Positions 48,995-60,872 of a DNA stretch of 64,000 nucleotides are shown here, piece by piece (positions within the stretch are counted from its first letter, which is position 1; the number at the start of each line of letters is the position of its first letter). Source of the DNA: Epithemia pelagica (taxonomy: Eukaryota > Bacillariophyta > Bacillariophyceae > Surirellales > Surirellaceae); contig OX337236.1 of NCBI GenBank assembly GCA_946965045.2, positions 1,736,001 through 1,800,000 of the forward strand, given 5' to 3'. Under the pieces are notes generated by a model, which saw only the letters and a program-made list of their open reading frames with translations, was not told the DNA's origin and ran no database searches. The position numbers were made by a program, and so were the translations under genes.

Positions 48995-49894
48995 ATGCCG
49001 GTGTTGGTGTTGATTCCTGCGGCCGTTGTGGGCTACCGAATGTGGCAAAAGCGAAAGAAGGAGAGGGAATTGGCCGAAGCTGGTGAAGATGGAGAACCAA
49101 CGGAGGAGATAACCAATGTGGAAGGGGGCAACGATCAAGAGTTCGAAGTTGTGATGGCGGCGGGGTATGCAGCAACGAAAAAGTTCTTGGCTCGTGGTAG
49201 TTCGATATTCAAGTCTAATCGCGGTTCCACCCCCATTCACAAAACAAGTTCGGTCTCTGACCAAACTGCCGAGACCGCTCCGCTCGATGGTTTTGGAGAA
49301 CTTCCGTTTGCACATGAAGACTTTTTGGATGATTTCGAAGGAGCCAAGCCGGAAGAAGAAACGCACGCTGCCTTACAGGAAACCCTTGCAGCGGGTGCCA
49401 TTGAAACATCCCTGCCAACTGACTCGACTGGGGAAACACGTGAGGAAAATTCACGAAGCGGTTCGGTTGTAGAGGCTCTGGAACATTCGCAAAAGGTGGA
49501 CCCGAGTAAAATTATCGTCTCATGCACCACAAAGGAGGAAGAAGGAGACGAACTTGAAGAGGGTGGAAAACCCGCGACTCCCCCTCCCTCGGACGTTGAA
49601 CTGCAGCTTGAGAACAACAACCAGGATTCATCGGATGCTGTTTCGGCAGAGACCGTGCCCAAAGAGAACGAAACTGCACCGGTTGAAGACACAAACAAGG
49701 AGCAAAAAGACAGCGAACTCCAAAATACGGCATCGCCACAAAACACAAGTTGTGAAGAGATTGAGATAGAGTCGCCAGCTCGCCAGGGTAGGGGTCAGTC
49801 GATTCGTCGATTTGTGATGCGACATATGTCTAAGAGAGGTTCTGAACAACGGTCTCTGAACGATGTCCCTGTGCCGAAGATATCCTTCAAATGA
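48995..49894 (+). CDS. Acidic Ser/Glu/Thr-rich protein with short N-terminal hydrophobic segment
   Basis: Single exon, 299 residues from ATG 48995. I do not recognise the family. The first ~14 residues are hydrophobic (MPVLVLIPAAVVGY), followed by a basic patch (RMWQKRKKER). This fits an N-terminal membrane anchor with the rest in the cytosol. A possible helix (EFEVVMAAGYAATKKFLARGSS) follows at ~48-70. The remainder is strongly acidic and rich in Ser, Thr and Glu, with no fold apparent. The end is basic (GQSIRRFVMRHMSKRGSEQ). No catalytic motif is seen. Composition and length of the frame support it as coding. Confidence 0.5.
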   Translation: MPVLVLIPAAVVGYRMWQKRKKERELAEAGEDGEPTEEITNVEGGNDQEFEVVMAAGYAATKKFLARGSSIFKSNRGSTPIHKTSSVSDQTAETAPLDGFGELPFAHEDFLDDFEGAKPEEETHAALQETLAAGAIETSLPTDSTGETREENSRSGSVVEALEHSQKVDPSKIIVSCTTKEEEGDELEEGGKPATPPPSDVELQLENNNQDSSDAVSAETVPKENETAPVEDTNKEQKDSELQNTASPQNTSCEEIEIESPARQGRGQSIRRFVMRHMSKRGSEQRSLNDVPVPKISFK

Positions 49895-50391
49895 GACCTG
49901 TCCAGTGCAAATGTCTTTCTAGAACGCATAACAGCTTGGATGCACTTTTCTCTTTGTGTTTTATGTCATACGTGCTTATAACTTATACAGTACTAAATTG
50001 CTATTTGACGATATCCAAGTTTCTCCTGCTTTTTCGCCTCTTCCAGTGAGTTCATCAATCTCATTATGCAAAAAAGAGTCTACTGGTCCATTTTCTAGTG
50101 TCGAGGAGTCTTGTGACCCGTTGGATACAATGGTTGCTCTGGAATCAACTTCTGTGCTACGAATAGAATGTCGCTTGACTTCCACCTTCGTTACTCCGTA
50201 CTCCGTAATCGTAATCGTCTCATCATTCATCACGGAACGCCCTCTCTTGTTGCTATGCGTGCTAGGACAACTATGTGATGGGGTCGCTCAAAATATCCGT
50301 GCCGATGTGAGTCAGCGTTTGTCGTTCGTCGCTTTGCACCATTCGAAGGCTCGAAAGGGAAGGCAAAACTCCTTACGGATAGGCTACTTTC
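49895..50391. other. Intergenic region
   Basis: About 500 bp between two plus-strand genes. A frame at 49956-50456 overlaps the start of the next gene and has no recognisable domain, so I do not call it. Confidence 0.45.
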
Positions 50392-50898
50392 ATGATGATG
50401 TCTCGTACTCTTCGTTACGGCTCTTCCATCTCAAGAAGGAGCTTCTCTACGTCTGACGCTCGCGTGGGACAACTGAAAGTTCGGAAAAAGGGTGTCCCTG
50501 GATCATCTGGATCTGCCGCGGCTCCGCCGGTCTCTCGTGTTCCACCTCCGATTACTCCTCCGTCGGAAATTGTCGAGATTACACACGAAATTCAACGAAA
50601 CAATCTGGCCTTGGCAGGTACTCTTATATTCTTTTGTGGATCCGTGACTTGGTACAGCATATATGCTGTGGGACGGTCGGCATCTCTCGATGGTAACAGC
50701 GAAGATCCTGTCGCAGCTTTGCAACGGGAAGCGGAGGCCGCACAAGCCAAGAAATTGCGAGAAAATCAAGAAATGGCAGATGCGGAAGAAATGATTAAAC
50801 AGGCACAGAGTGGAGCGTTTGATCCTGATAACTTTGAAGGCTTGGAGGAAGAAGCATCGGCCAAACGCTCCAAGAAAGCTTGGTGGAAGTTCTGGTAG
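50392..50898 (+). CDS. Small mitochondrial single-TM protein, possibly COA3-like
   Basis: Single exon, 168 residues from the first of three consecutive ATG codons. The N-terminus (SRTLRYGSSISRRSFSTSDAR) is rich in Arg and Ser without acids, typical of a mitochondrial presequence. A Pro-rich linker leads to EIVEITHEIQRNNLALAGTL and a single membrane helix (GTLIFFCGSVTWYSIYAVG). A charged helix (LQREAEAAQAKKLRENQEMADAEE) and an aromatic tail (KKAWWKFW) follow. The RNN...helix...YxIYAVG arrangement resembles the cytochrome oxidase assembly factor COA3/Cox25 domain, which sits in the inner membrane. That similarity is short and could be coincidental. Confidence 0.55.
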   Translation: MMMSRTLRYGSSISRRSFSTSDARVGQLKVRKKGVPGSSGSAAAPPVSRVPPPITPPSEIVEITHEIQRNNLALAGTLIFFCGSVTWYSIYAVGRSASLDGNSEDPVAALQREAEAAQAKKLRENQEMADAEEMIKQAQSGAFDPDNFEGLEEEASAKRSKKAWWKFW

Positions 50899-51324
50899 GG
50901 ACCATGTGGTGTTGTTATGGTTGGTTTTGTTGGAAAGGATTGGTTGGTAATGTTTGAAGACCAACAATACATGGTGTTGTACAGCTATTTGCATCGTTTA
51001 GTTTAGACATCGTCGTGGATTCATTGGAGCATCATTTCCTCTAGGGTCTAGAGTTTCACATTCCTCAGGTAGCAAAGATAGACTTAAACTAACCACGCAT
51101 TTGCGGAGATTGCGGATTGCGGCATCAAAAAGTGTGTTGTTGCCAACGATGCGATCACAATAGAACATCCAAAATGCTTCCGGTGCCTTGTCGGTATGAA
51201 AAATGCTTTCAGTTTGATATGGAACCCGATAACTCGAATATTAGAACCTTGAATTTGTCAGTCGAAACCACCAGCCTGAAGCACCCGAGCCCTGTCTTGG
51301 AAGCAAGTTATCCAGCATCGAATC
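50899..51324. other. Intergenic region upstream of REV3
   Basis: About 425 bp between two plus-strand genes. A short frame at 51117-51344 reads into the REV3 start region in another frame; it could be leader sequence. Nothing else is seen. Confidence 0.45.
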
Positions 51325-54300
51325 ATGGAAAAAGGAAGAAATGAGATTTTCCACCGGCGCGAGGAATGGATTGCAACGTCTGCTGGACCACATGATTGTT
51401 CTCCTCTGAGTCCAACCAGCGTAGCAGGTACAGCGGACAGGATGCGCAAGGCACTCGATCGACCATGCGAGGACGAAAGCCAGGAAGAACCGCTCTGTTC
51501 GGTTCTAAATACCGTAATTGATTTTGTCATGAAACCTCCGACAGCTCTGGAATTTGATGATTTTCTGGAACAACGAGAATTGGAACAGCGTCAGACTGGA
51601 GGAAACGGTGCCCGATCTCCCACCACCACCTCTGCCGTGAGTGATGCAGCGAACGATTCAAGAAACAAAGAGTCTCCGAGTAAGCCTTCATTGTTGGTTC
51701 CAGTGATTCGAGTGTTTGGTCCCATACTACGACGACAGAGCCAGGCAGATGGTGTCCATCATCCTCCTGTTCAGTCGGCCTGTTTGCACATTCATGGAGC
51801 CTTTCCCTATCTTCTGGCGCGACCTCGTGTTGCGGGCCCCGATGGATCGTTGCATCAAAAAATGCAAGAGACGGAATTCAGCTATAGTAGGCAGCAGCAT
51901 TTGGATTGGGATGATCCCGATGCGGTCGAACGATTTATTCCCCTTTTGAAAACAAATTTGGAAGAGTCGATTCAAGCGGCGCAATCGTCTTGGGGTAACA
52001 ATGGCACTGCGAATAACAATGAACGCAACACTACTACTTCCAGAAACGAGATCCCCAAAGTCTTTGTGATTCGTCGTTTGTCCGTGGTCATGGGACGTGG
52101 ATTCTACACGTATTGTCCGGGTCCACCGGCTCCCTTTGTACGAGTTGAATATTACAATCCGTCCGATCGCTGGAAAGTCAAACGTGCCCTCGAAAAAGGT
52201 TTGGACTCTCTACCCTTGTTTTATCATCCTGATCCCCTCCAGTATGACCCGTTTGGTCGTACACCACGACAAGAACACCCTGAACTGTCACCTGTTCACG
52301 ATGAAGCTGGCAGAGGGGAAATGCCGGAGACATTGCAGTTCCATTGCTATGAAGCTCACATTCCTTACACAATGCAGTTCTTCAAGGACTGGAACTTGGC
52401 TGGAATGTCGTACATTCACGTGGGACGAAAAGCAATGTTTCGTCTGCCATTGCCATTGTCGAACAGAAAGAATGATAACTGTCCAGCCATGGAGTCTGGT
52501 CACCGCATGAGATCTGGTATCCCCAATGAGTGTTTATTCCTGCAATCAAATACTTCTGTAGATCTTCTCTGGCCCGGAGAACATACATCTCAACAGTCAC
52601 AATGCATGATTGAAGAAATCGAACTCTCTGGTAGTTCATTCAATAGTCCTGTGGCACCGCAATCTTCCCTGGGTCAGTTTCCAATGCAGCAAACACGACT
52701 TAATAGCAGCAACCAATCTTCGTTCATTGACAGTGACGGCTCCGATCGAAAGTCCACGCCACGGGTGCGACATCGTCCACTCGAGAAAGAGACGAGCTGC
52801 GATGTGGAATTAGATATTTCAGTGGATCAGATTTTGAATGTTTTGGATGTCCTGAAAGAGCTTCCCGAGGATAAACAAGAGCGTCAACGAATCCACTGGC
52901 GTGCAGTCCCAAGTCTTCGTGAGATATGGAAACAAGAACGTTTGCGCATGTCTCGACTCTTAACTCCCGGGAATGATTTTCTCAGCGGCACCCAAGAACA
53001 GAATCCGCCTCCACTAACTCTCAGCGTAAAGGGAAAAGATACTCCCATGCCAGGTACTCAATTGGCTGTGGAAGGCATGAAACGTCTGCTGAGAGTTTCC
53101 GACGGTCTAGAAGAAAATTATGCTCGGGCGATGAAACAAATCGTTCAGCGTTACTCGGAAAAGGTGGATTGGATCGATGAGAGATTGAAGCAACAGCTTC
53201 AAGCCACTTCTTCTGGTCAAACAGTTTTGACTCCCACCTTTGACGAGGCTGTCACAGCACTCCGAGGGTTGGCTTCAGACAATGAGGAGAGTGAGGACGA
53301 GGTAGTCATGGTCACAGAATCGGCAATGTCACAACAGCTTAGTCAAAGTTCTTTGGTTGACCTCAATTTCGACAGCAGAGTCAAGTTTGACGAATCGACG
53401 GAAATGTATTACAACCCTTCAAAAAGGGGGATCAGCCAAGAACCTGCCGACGATTATATATTCAGCCAACTGGTGGACCAAGGGGAGTCCGTTGTACAGG
53501 GCCCGTTCGCAAACATTGATGACTTTATTGATCCCGAAACTTTGAGACCTTTTGAAACCATTGAAGATGATGGAGATAGTGTCCTTGATGGTGACAGCAG
53601 TAGAAATGATCCTCACTTGTCTCAAGAGGAGCTAATGGAAAAAGAACTCTCAGTCATGGCAACGCAAACACTAGAACTCGGCAATGAACCCCATGCTGAC
53701 TGCAAGAAGACGTCCTCCGCAACAGACGACGTATCTTCAGGCCAAGAGACTGATGGGTGTGCTGCCGAATATGACTTGAACTCAATTTCGAGCGAAGACA
53801 TCATGTTTGGTGGGGTTTCGAAATCCAGAAGAAGTGACGCACCAACCAAACCATTTTCGCCAGCTCGTAGCGGTTCTGACCTACCTGTTCCCAGCGGAAC
53901 GGAGCCAAGAAATGCTAAGCTTCCTCCGGTTAGAAAGGACGTCCTTTCGACTGGGATTTCCACGGCTTTACTTCCATTGCCGCCAAAGAAGAAAACACCC
54001 AATTGGATGAAGCATATGGCGGTCTACTCTGCAGAACGAAAAAGCGCCAGAGGAGCGACTAAGCATGGATGGTTTTCAGGTCGCGTAAACAGAGGAGGTT
54101 ATGCCAGCTTAACTCGTTGCCCCCCTTCTCGGAGGCAAGTCGTGTCCTGGCTTTCGAAGCAATCACAAAAACGCAAAAAGGAAATATCACCTCTTCCTCG
54201 AAAGAAAGCTAAATCGGAAAGTAGACGCGTTGGTGCCAAAGATAATGATCACCTGTCGTCCTTGGCAATTGACGGAAACCCGAGGAAACTTGTTGTTCAA

Positions 54301-57300
54301 GAACATAATACCGGAGATGACGGAGCAGATGACAAAATTTACGGAAAGCAAGTGGAGGAAGTAGAATGGTGTTCCAGTCAGCAAATGTCCCAATCTGAAA
54401 CACCACAAGTTGGAAAGATAAGAAAGGATAAAGATGAAGAAAAGATGAACAACTGTCTTGAAGACAGAAAGCATTCGCATCAAAGTTCACCCACACAAGA
54501 ATCCCTTCGTGATGAACTTCTCAGTTCCTCCATTAGTCGAACAACACCAATTTCAGAGACTGCGGTCGATCAGGAAGCTCTGGGTGGAATTGGACAACAA
54601 GGGGGTAAACTATGGGTGGAAGGGGGTGGACGTCTTAAGGCTCAGACTAAACCGTCGAATGGTGCAGGTGATGGGTACTTGCCTACTCCTTTGACTGTGA
54701 TGTCGATTGAGGTACACGTTCAATGTAGAACTGGGAGGGCGGGCGTTAACGACTCGAAACAAATCGCTATGGTTCCGGATTCAGATAAAGACCCCGTTGC
54801 TGCCGTGGTCTTTGTTGTTGCCTTGGATCCAGGTGCTGGTGAAACACTCCAAATCATCGTAAGTGCGAAAACTTCGTAATCTCATCGTATACTTTACTTT
54901 ACTTACTATTAGCCACCAGGAGCGAGGAGTGATATTCGTTCCTAGTGAGAATGAACTAAAAGCAGCTGAGAAACAGGAGGGCGGAAGAATGAAGCTTGTT
55001 CAGGCTCTGAAGCGCTCTGTACCGTCTCGGTCTATGGGATCTTCAGCACCGCTGGTTGTTGATTGTGTCAGTGACGAACGTAGTCTTTTGTTCGAAATAG
55101 CAGCTAAAGTGACAAAGACTGATCCGGATATGCTAATTAGTTGGGATACCCAAGGATTGGGCATTGGTTACCTTGTTGAGCGTGGGGCAGCTGTCAGCAA
55201 GATGTCTCAAGAGGGGAGAGAAACCGCTGAAATAGACATGGTGGAACTTTTGGGCAGATGTAGAAAAAGTGACGAAGCCTCCCATGGATCGGGGGCAGGG
55301 CTGTATGATTCTTTGACAAATAAAACATCAGCTGGGACACCTTCGCATGCTAGTAGCAACCAATGGAAAGGGAGTGGTTTGGGTTCTGAATGGGACGATC
55401 GTGTGGGAGCCGGGGCAGCGGCGGCATCTATTGCCGGAAGACTAATTTTCGCAGCCTGGAAGATCGTCGCGGAAGAGGTTAAACACGCCAATGTGTCGTA
55501 TCAGCCAGCTGTCGTTTCAGCTGTTCTAGGCTGTCGTATTCCGTTTCATGGGGATCTTCGCTTAACGCAATGGTATGGGCATGACTCCGGGAGGGAAAGG
55601 TGGAGAGTTGTTCATCATCGTCTTGTACAAGCGACGGCGAGTCTTTTACTTTTTGACGCTCTGGATATAATCGGACGGGCGGGTGAAGCTGCGCGATTGA
55701 GTGGTGTTGAGTTTTCCCAGTCTTTTCCTGGCATAAGAGGGAGTCAATAGTGAGTTTATCTGCAAAGAGTAATGTGGATGGATATTCTTGGTGCCTAATG
55801 TTTTTCCTGTTCACTCTGCTTCGGTTCAACAGCAAGGTAGAGGGAGTTTTGCTGAGAGCACTTCAAAGTTTGAACTCAGAAGAAAGAGGTTCAAAGAAAG
55901 GCCAGAGAGCCAAGATGACAATGGAGAGCAACAGCAGCAGAGGAACGGAGGCCTTTTCGCTCAGCGATTCGACAAAGTCTCACACTCAAAGTCCATGGAA
56001 AGCAAGGCGGCATCCTCCAATTCGAGATAGTCACCTGGCAGATCACACCAAACCTTGTCATGATTTGAACGATCGGGCCTACTTCTTCTATTCACCGTCA
56101 CTGCAAGATACAGACCGTCAAGAGGCTCTTGAAGTCCAAGCTCTCACCCTTGAACCTGAGTCCGCCCACTACGAAGACCCAATTGTTGTGTGTGACTTCA
56201 CGGCCTTGTATCCTTCCCTTGTTATTGCTTACAACCTTTGCTACTCGACCTGTGCTGGTCGCCTTGAATATCACAGCACGAGGCGTGAAATGCGCACTGA
56301 AGGAAGAACCACAGGCAAACTTGGACCTTTCTCCTACCCAGAAGGTAAGACCGCTACAACAATGACGCATCATTTGAAGTCTTTGAGTTCACAAGATGAA
56401 GGAAAGGATCGGATGTATGTCGTTCCAACGGTGAGTTGAACCGAGCGAAATCTGAGAAAGTTCTTTATTCATCTCATTTTATCTGGTTAAGGGGACTATG
56501 TATGTTTCTGAGTCAGTTGTAAAAGGAGTCCTGCCACAAGTATTGGATGAGATGCTGTCAACTCGTGCCATGCTAAAAAAGGCGGCAAAAGAATACAAAC
56601 GGCTTATTCCAGATCTCTCTCCTTCAATTTTGAGACAGTTGGAAGCGCGTCAACTAGCACTAAAATATGTTGCGAATGTAACATATGGGTATACATCCGC
56701 GACGTTCTCTGGTCGTTGTGCCATGCCTTTATTGGCTGACACCATCGTTGAATGCGGTAGAAGAACGTTGAAAAATGCTATTAATCTGGCGAACACTTGG
56801 GGCTCTGACCCCGACAATAAATGGACTGGGTGCAAAGTCCTGTATGGAGACACAGACTCAGTTTTTGTGAGACTTCCAGGGCGGTCAGTCCAAGAGGCTT
56901 TTCGTTTCGGCGAAGAGTTCTGCAAAGTCGTCACCTCCAATAATCCTCCACCTGTTCAACTGAAACTGGAGAAGGTTTACCTTGGATCGATACTACAAAC
57001 AAAAAAGAAATACTGCGGGATGAAATATGAATCTCCAAGGCAACCAAAGCCAACATTTGAAGCCAAAGGTATCGAAACTGTGCGAAGAGACCAATGTGCA
57101 TTGACTCAGAAGATTCTTCGGAACAGCCTTGTGACTCTTTTTAGCAAAGGAACACCGGCTCTTCGACGATACTTGAATCGTCAGTGGTCGCTGATCTTAT
57201 CTGGACAGCTCCCAGTTTCCGATTTTATATTGACTGGAAGGGTCCGAAGCAGGTACAGGGGAACTGGAATTGGGCCAGTCCAGGCCGTCCTTGCCAGAAG

Positions 57301-58091
57301 ATTGGCAGAGGCCGACCCCGGAAGAGTAATGCGCCACAAGGAGCGCATTGCATTTGTAATTGTGGCAACTCCCGGAAGGTAAGGCGAAGAGAGAGAGAGA
57401 GACAGGGAGCAAAGGCCATTCGAACTGATGCTGACATGTTTTCAGAAACTTCCGGCTTCGTGACGGGGTGCTCACACCCACCGAACTATTGGAGCAGTGG
57501 GACGCTTACGTTCTGAATACAACATACTACATAACCAAGCATGTAAATCCAGCTCTCCAGCGCTGTCTCGGGCTGGAGCCCCACAAAATAGATGTTAATT
57601 CATGGTACGATTCAATGCCCAAACCGCGACGACGAATTCATTTCTGGCCCACAACCGCAACAGGAAGCGTCGGTGCCCTGTCCAGATTTTTCGCGAACTC
57701 AAGCTGTGTGTTGTGTGGAGGCAAAGGCACCGTTCAAGGGACATCAAAGGTCGCAGTGTGCGACGGCTGCAAATCGAACGGGTTTGATGCGATCTTAGAA
57801 GCTTTTCGCCGCCTCAATATAGCACAAAAAGAAGCTCACTCTTTGGCGCAACAGTGTGCAAGGTGCAACATTGGATTCGAAGATGCAACAACGTATGCAA
57901 CAATACGCCCAGCTCGAAAGAAGAAGCAGTCCTCTTTCATCAGCGCACCTTGTTCTCATCCCGGCGTCTTTACCCCTCTAGCGAACTGTTCTTGTATTGA
58001 CTGTCCTGTGACCTTTAAGCGGCATAGAGTGCGTGAATCCGAATACGAAGCTTTAGAACTTTGCAAAACTCTTGGCGCAGATGAATGGTAA
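51325..58091 (+). CDS. REV3: DNA polymerase zeta catalytic subunit REV3
   Basis: Five exons (51325-54858, 54920-55749, 55833-56430, 56492-57378, 57446-58091) with GT-AG introns of 61-83 bp; 2164 residues in one frame. REV3 is the B-family polymerase that extends from damaged bases in translesion synthesis. The N-terminal REV3 block is present (VPVIRVFGPIL, then CLHIHGAFPYLLARP). A long disordered middle (~470-1130) follows, as in other REV3 proteins, then the exonuclease-like domain (DPDMLISWDTQGLGIGYLVERG), which lacks the usual catalytic acids. Polymerase motifs: A as VVCDFTALYPSLVIAYNL, B as LKYVANVTYGYTSATFSGRC, C as VLYGDTDSVF. The C-terminus has the two cysteine modules: CVLCGGKG...CDGC (zinc) and CARC...CSCIDCP (the Fe-S site that binds accessory subunits). 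The splice at exon 2/3 restores the QYKVEG motif. The exact start codon is the least certain point. Confidence 0.93.
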
Positions 58092-58155
58092 ATCTGCGCC
58101 GGGTCGAACTCAACGATAGTTTCAGTGATTTTCATGTCCGAGAAAATCCATACCG

Positions 58156-60579
58156 CTAGTACTGTTGATATGCGCGGTGTGCTTTTATTTCCCTCAGGAG
58201 ACGCGTGGTTCGTTGGTCAAAGTCTACAAATGGTTTCAGTTGCTCGACCACGTTGAAAAGTTGGGCAGATTTGGAGGGAGGGTGCTGTCCTCGAACGAAG
58301 CCAAAAAGAGCTGAATTCAGTAAGTCTGTGGAAGGCGTTGCGCTATGGTTACCTCGGCGATAATCATGGATCAGAAGATTGGAGTAGTATTCCAAACCAT
58401 CCATGTCTCCGATACGGGCGCATGCTGAAATCATGCTTCCATACATAATAGTGTCAGGAGTAGCAACACGGATTCCCGACATGTACCTTTCGTACGCTTC
58501 GTCAAAAATTTCCTTGGCATGATTCAACCAGCCTTTCTGACCGCTACGACACCACACCGTTATGACTCCCGTATAGTGCGCGGCGCCAGGTGTAAGAAAT
58601 GTTTGCCCTTTTTCAGAACGTCGTTGCATCTCCAACAAAAGCCGTTCCGCCCGTTGGGGAGCATCTAGATCACGGCTCCTCATTATCCACGAATGAATTG
58701 CTCGTTTGTACGAATCTTGGTCCAGAAGAGGGAAAGGGAGTCCGAGGGACCGTTCTGCTTCACTAATGATTCGGAGCAACTTTTCTGTATCAAGGGGAGC
58801 GTCTCTTGATGTCTTGTGCTGGTTACGTTCTTTTTCTTGCTGTCGTCGGTCGGCCAATCGTTCAAGAACCAAATTGATTACTCGTGTGCTTGGAATGAGG
58901 CTCTGATGACCCGACTTGGCCAGGCCAATTAAATGGACAATCCACGCCGCAGCCTTGCGCCCACCGTTGTTATCCTCACTGAGAAGAAGGCTTTCCACTA
59001 CAGCCTCATAATGGTTAATCTTTGGGGCTTCATTCTCTCGAGGATTCTGGTGGGCGTCTCGTTCCATTTCCACCAAGAGTTCTTCGGCCTCTTGCGGATT
59101 CATTCTTGCAACATTAAGTTGAAGCAGAGCCCTTTTGACATGCGTGTTGGGGAGAAATCGAGCCTCTTGGAACTCGGTTTGCATATTTTGAAGCATTGCG
59201 TGCACCTGCTCCGCAAGGGAAACCTGTTCCAACCTCGCCAGTGTCATGATAAGGTACGCGTACATGGACGAATCCAGACGCGGCCGACCACCGTGCTCCA
59301 TGGCTGTTCGAAGAATACGGTGTTGATTTTCCGCAAGTTCTATTTCATGAAGAAAGTTGATTGCCCGCTGGCAAGCTTCATCGCTACTATCTTGCTCTAA
59401 AATGTTGCAAAAAGCGAAGAACATGATCCGATAAGAAACAAAATCGGGGTACACATCTTCGTTGATAAGACCTTGATCCATATCATAAAAAATTCTTTCC
59501 GCTTTCTGTACATCTTGTATTGTTTTTCGGCTACAGAAGATTTCAAGAATTGAGTTGTACATCTTCGTATTGGGACGACAATTGATTACGCCTTTTTCGG
59601 ACAAGTCGTTCATAGTTCCCAAGAGACGAAGTGTGCGCTGCACAATGTCATTCCGTTGACTTTTTGCCCAGGTTCGTAGGAGTAAATGAAAGGTGTAGGT
59701 GTCTGGTCTTACTATTTGTTCCACCTGTCTTGAGGAATTCATGTCATCCATTGGAACGGCGGGTCCTCCAAGCATGTCCGTATCGCTCAACATGTCCGCC
59801 ATTGCCTCTTCACAAACAAGAGGCAAATCCATCTTTTGCTGAAAAGTTTTAGCCGAGTTAATTGCAGCTTGAATAATGAGACTGTTGTATGTTGTGGTTG
59901 TGACTGGAATTCGCATGCGACGACATTCCTTGACCCACTTGAGCATTCGCGAAACACTCGGTAGCTGTCCCTCGTCAATCGTGTCCTTTGAATCAAAAAG
60001 CTTCGATCCCGATAAAGGCATATTGCTTGAAAGAAGTGTTTTCCAGTGCTGAAGCACCGTCGTCAAGGCGGTTTTGGCCTTTGTGGCACGAAATTCATTG
60101 ATGGCCGCGTCTTCTTCAGGGTACCAAATCAAGTGGAGGGCCAGACGATGCATCAAGGTCATTGATTCGAGCACTCCTTGAACGGTATTTTGGCGTGCGC
60201 AAAAGAGAATTACACTATACCATTCTACTAGTAGCTCGTACGAGATGCTGGGGCTTGATTCGGCATCGAGTCCCATGAAATACTCTCCTAGTGCCTGCCA
60301 ATCCTGCAACGTTCGTTTGGGAGGGTCCACATCCAAAATAGTCCGTACCGCGTCGTCATGAGAAGTCGTACTAAGAAATCTTGCTGCGGGCGTATCGATT
60401 GCACATCTTGGTGAGCAGGGGTAAAAAATTCTGGGAATGCATGATGCAGATACAGTCGTGAAATGTGCCAATGGGACCGTCGATGGAAGATATGGGACTT
60501 TGTTGTCAATAGTGAATGATCCCAAGCCTCGATGAACCCCTCCTCTCACATATCGTTCGATGGAAGCTCTCCGATACAT
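58156..60579 (-). CDS. Mitochondrial pentatricopeptide repeat (PPR) protein
   Basis: Single exon, 807 residues from ATG 60579. The N-terminus (MYRRASIERYVRGG, later ARFLSTTSHDD) is Arg/Ser/Thr-rich and fits an organelle presequence. PPR-like helical pairs with the TYxxLIxxxxxxG pattern run from ~215 to ~780: PVTTTTYNSLIIQA, RPDTYTFHLLLRTWAK, RPNTKMYNSILEIFC, YPDFVSYRIMFFAF, RLDSSMYAYLIMTLAR, TPGAAHYTGVITVWCR and TPDTIMYGSMISACAR. The spacing is irregular, so this is a degenerate P-class array without DYW or E domains. PPR proteins bind organellar RNA and act in processing, stability or translation. Its stop codon is ~65 bp from that of REV3 on the other strand. Confidence 0.8.
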   Translation of the reverse strand: MYRRASIERYVRGGVHRGLGSFTIDNKVPYLPSTVPLAHFTTVSASCIPRIFYPCSPRCAIDTPAARFLSTTSHDDAVRTILDVDPPKRTLQDWQALGEYFMGLDAESSPSISYELLVEWYSVILFCARQNTVQGVLESMTLMHRLALHLIWYPEEDAAINEFRATKAKTALTTVLQHWKTLLSSNMPLSGSKLFDSKDTIDEGQLPSVSRMLKWVKECRRMRIPVTTTTYNSLIIQAAINSAKTFQQKMDLPLVCEEAMADMLSDTDMLGGPAVPMDDMNSSRQVEQIVRPDTYTFHLLLRTWAKSQRNDIVQRTLRLLGTMNDLSEKGVINCRPNTKMYNSILEIFCSRKTIQDVQKAERIFYDMDQGLINEDVYPDFVSYRIMFFAFCNILEQDSSDEACQRAINFLHEIELAENQHRILRTAMEHGGRPRLDSSMYAYLIMTLARLEQVSLAEQVHAMLQNMQTEFQEARFLPNTHVKRALLQLNVARMNPQEAEELLVEMERDAHQNPRENEAPKINHYEAVVESLLLSEDNNGGRKAAAWIVHLIGLAKSGHQSLIPSTRVINLVLERLADRRQQEKERNQHKTSRDAPLDTEKLLRIISEAERSLGLPFPLLDQDSYKRAIHSWIMRSRDLDAPQRAERLLLEMQRRSEKGQTFLTPGAAHYTGVITVWCRSGQKGWLNHAKEIFDEAYERYMSGIRVATPDTIMYGSMISACARIGDMDGLEYYSNLLIHDYRRGNHSATPSTDLLNSALFGFVRGQHPPSKSAQLFNVVEQLKPFVDFDQRTTRLLREIKAHRAYQQY

Positions 60580-60872
60580 TCCCAAGATAATCAGTGTCTC
60601 CAGAACCGTCGTCGTCAGCCGTCATCGAATGTATGATGATATCGAAAGATTTTTGATGGACAGAAACGAGAATCCTATTTAGATTGGTCTCGAAAACTAT
60701 GCATGGCAGTGCTCGGCTATCGACTATGGAAGCTAGGCGTATGTGAAAGCGTATCTAGTCTTGCTTCTGCGATGACCAGAAAGGGTCCTATAGAAGGGGT
60801 AAAGAATGACCATAAAGCCAAAAGGGCCATGTAAAACATGCAAATACTCTCAAAGCAGAGTCTTGGACCAGT

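Noticed and set aside
49956-50456. 166-codon plus-strand frame before the COA3-like gene
   Set aside because: It overlaps the mitochondrial presequence in another frame and has no family features.
54911-54913. Acceptor at 54912 for REV3 exon 2
   Set aside because: It gives a stop within ten codons; the next AG (54919) restores the frame into GVIFVPSENEL.
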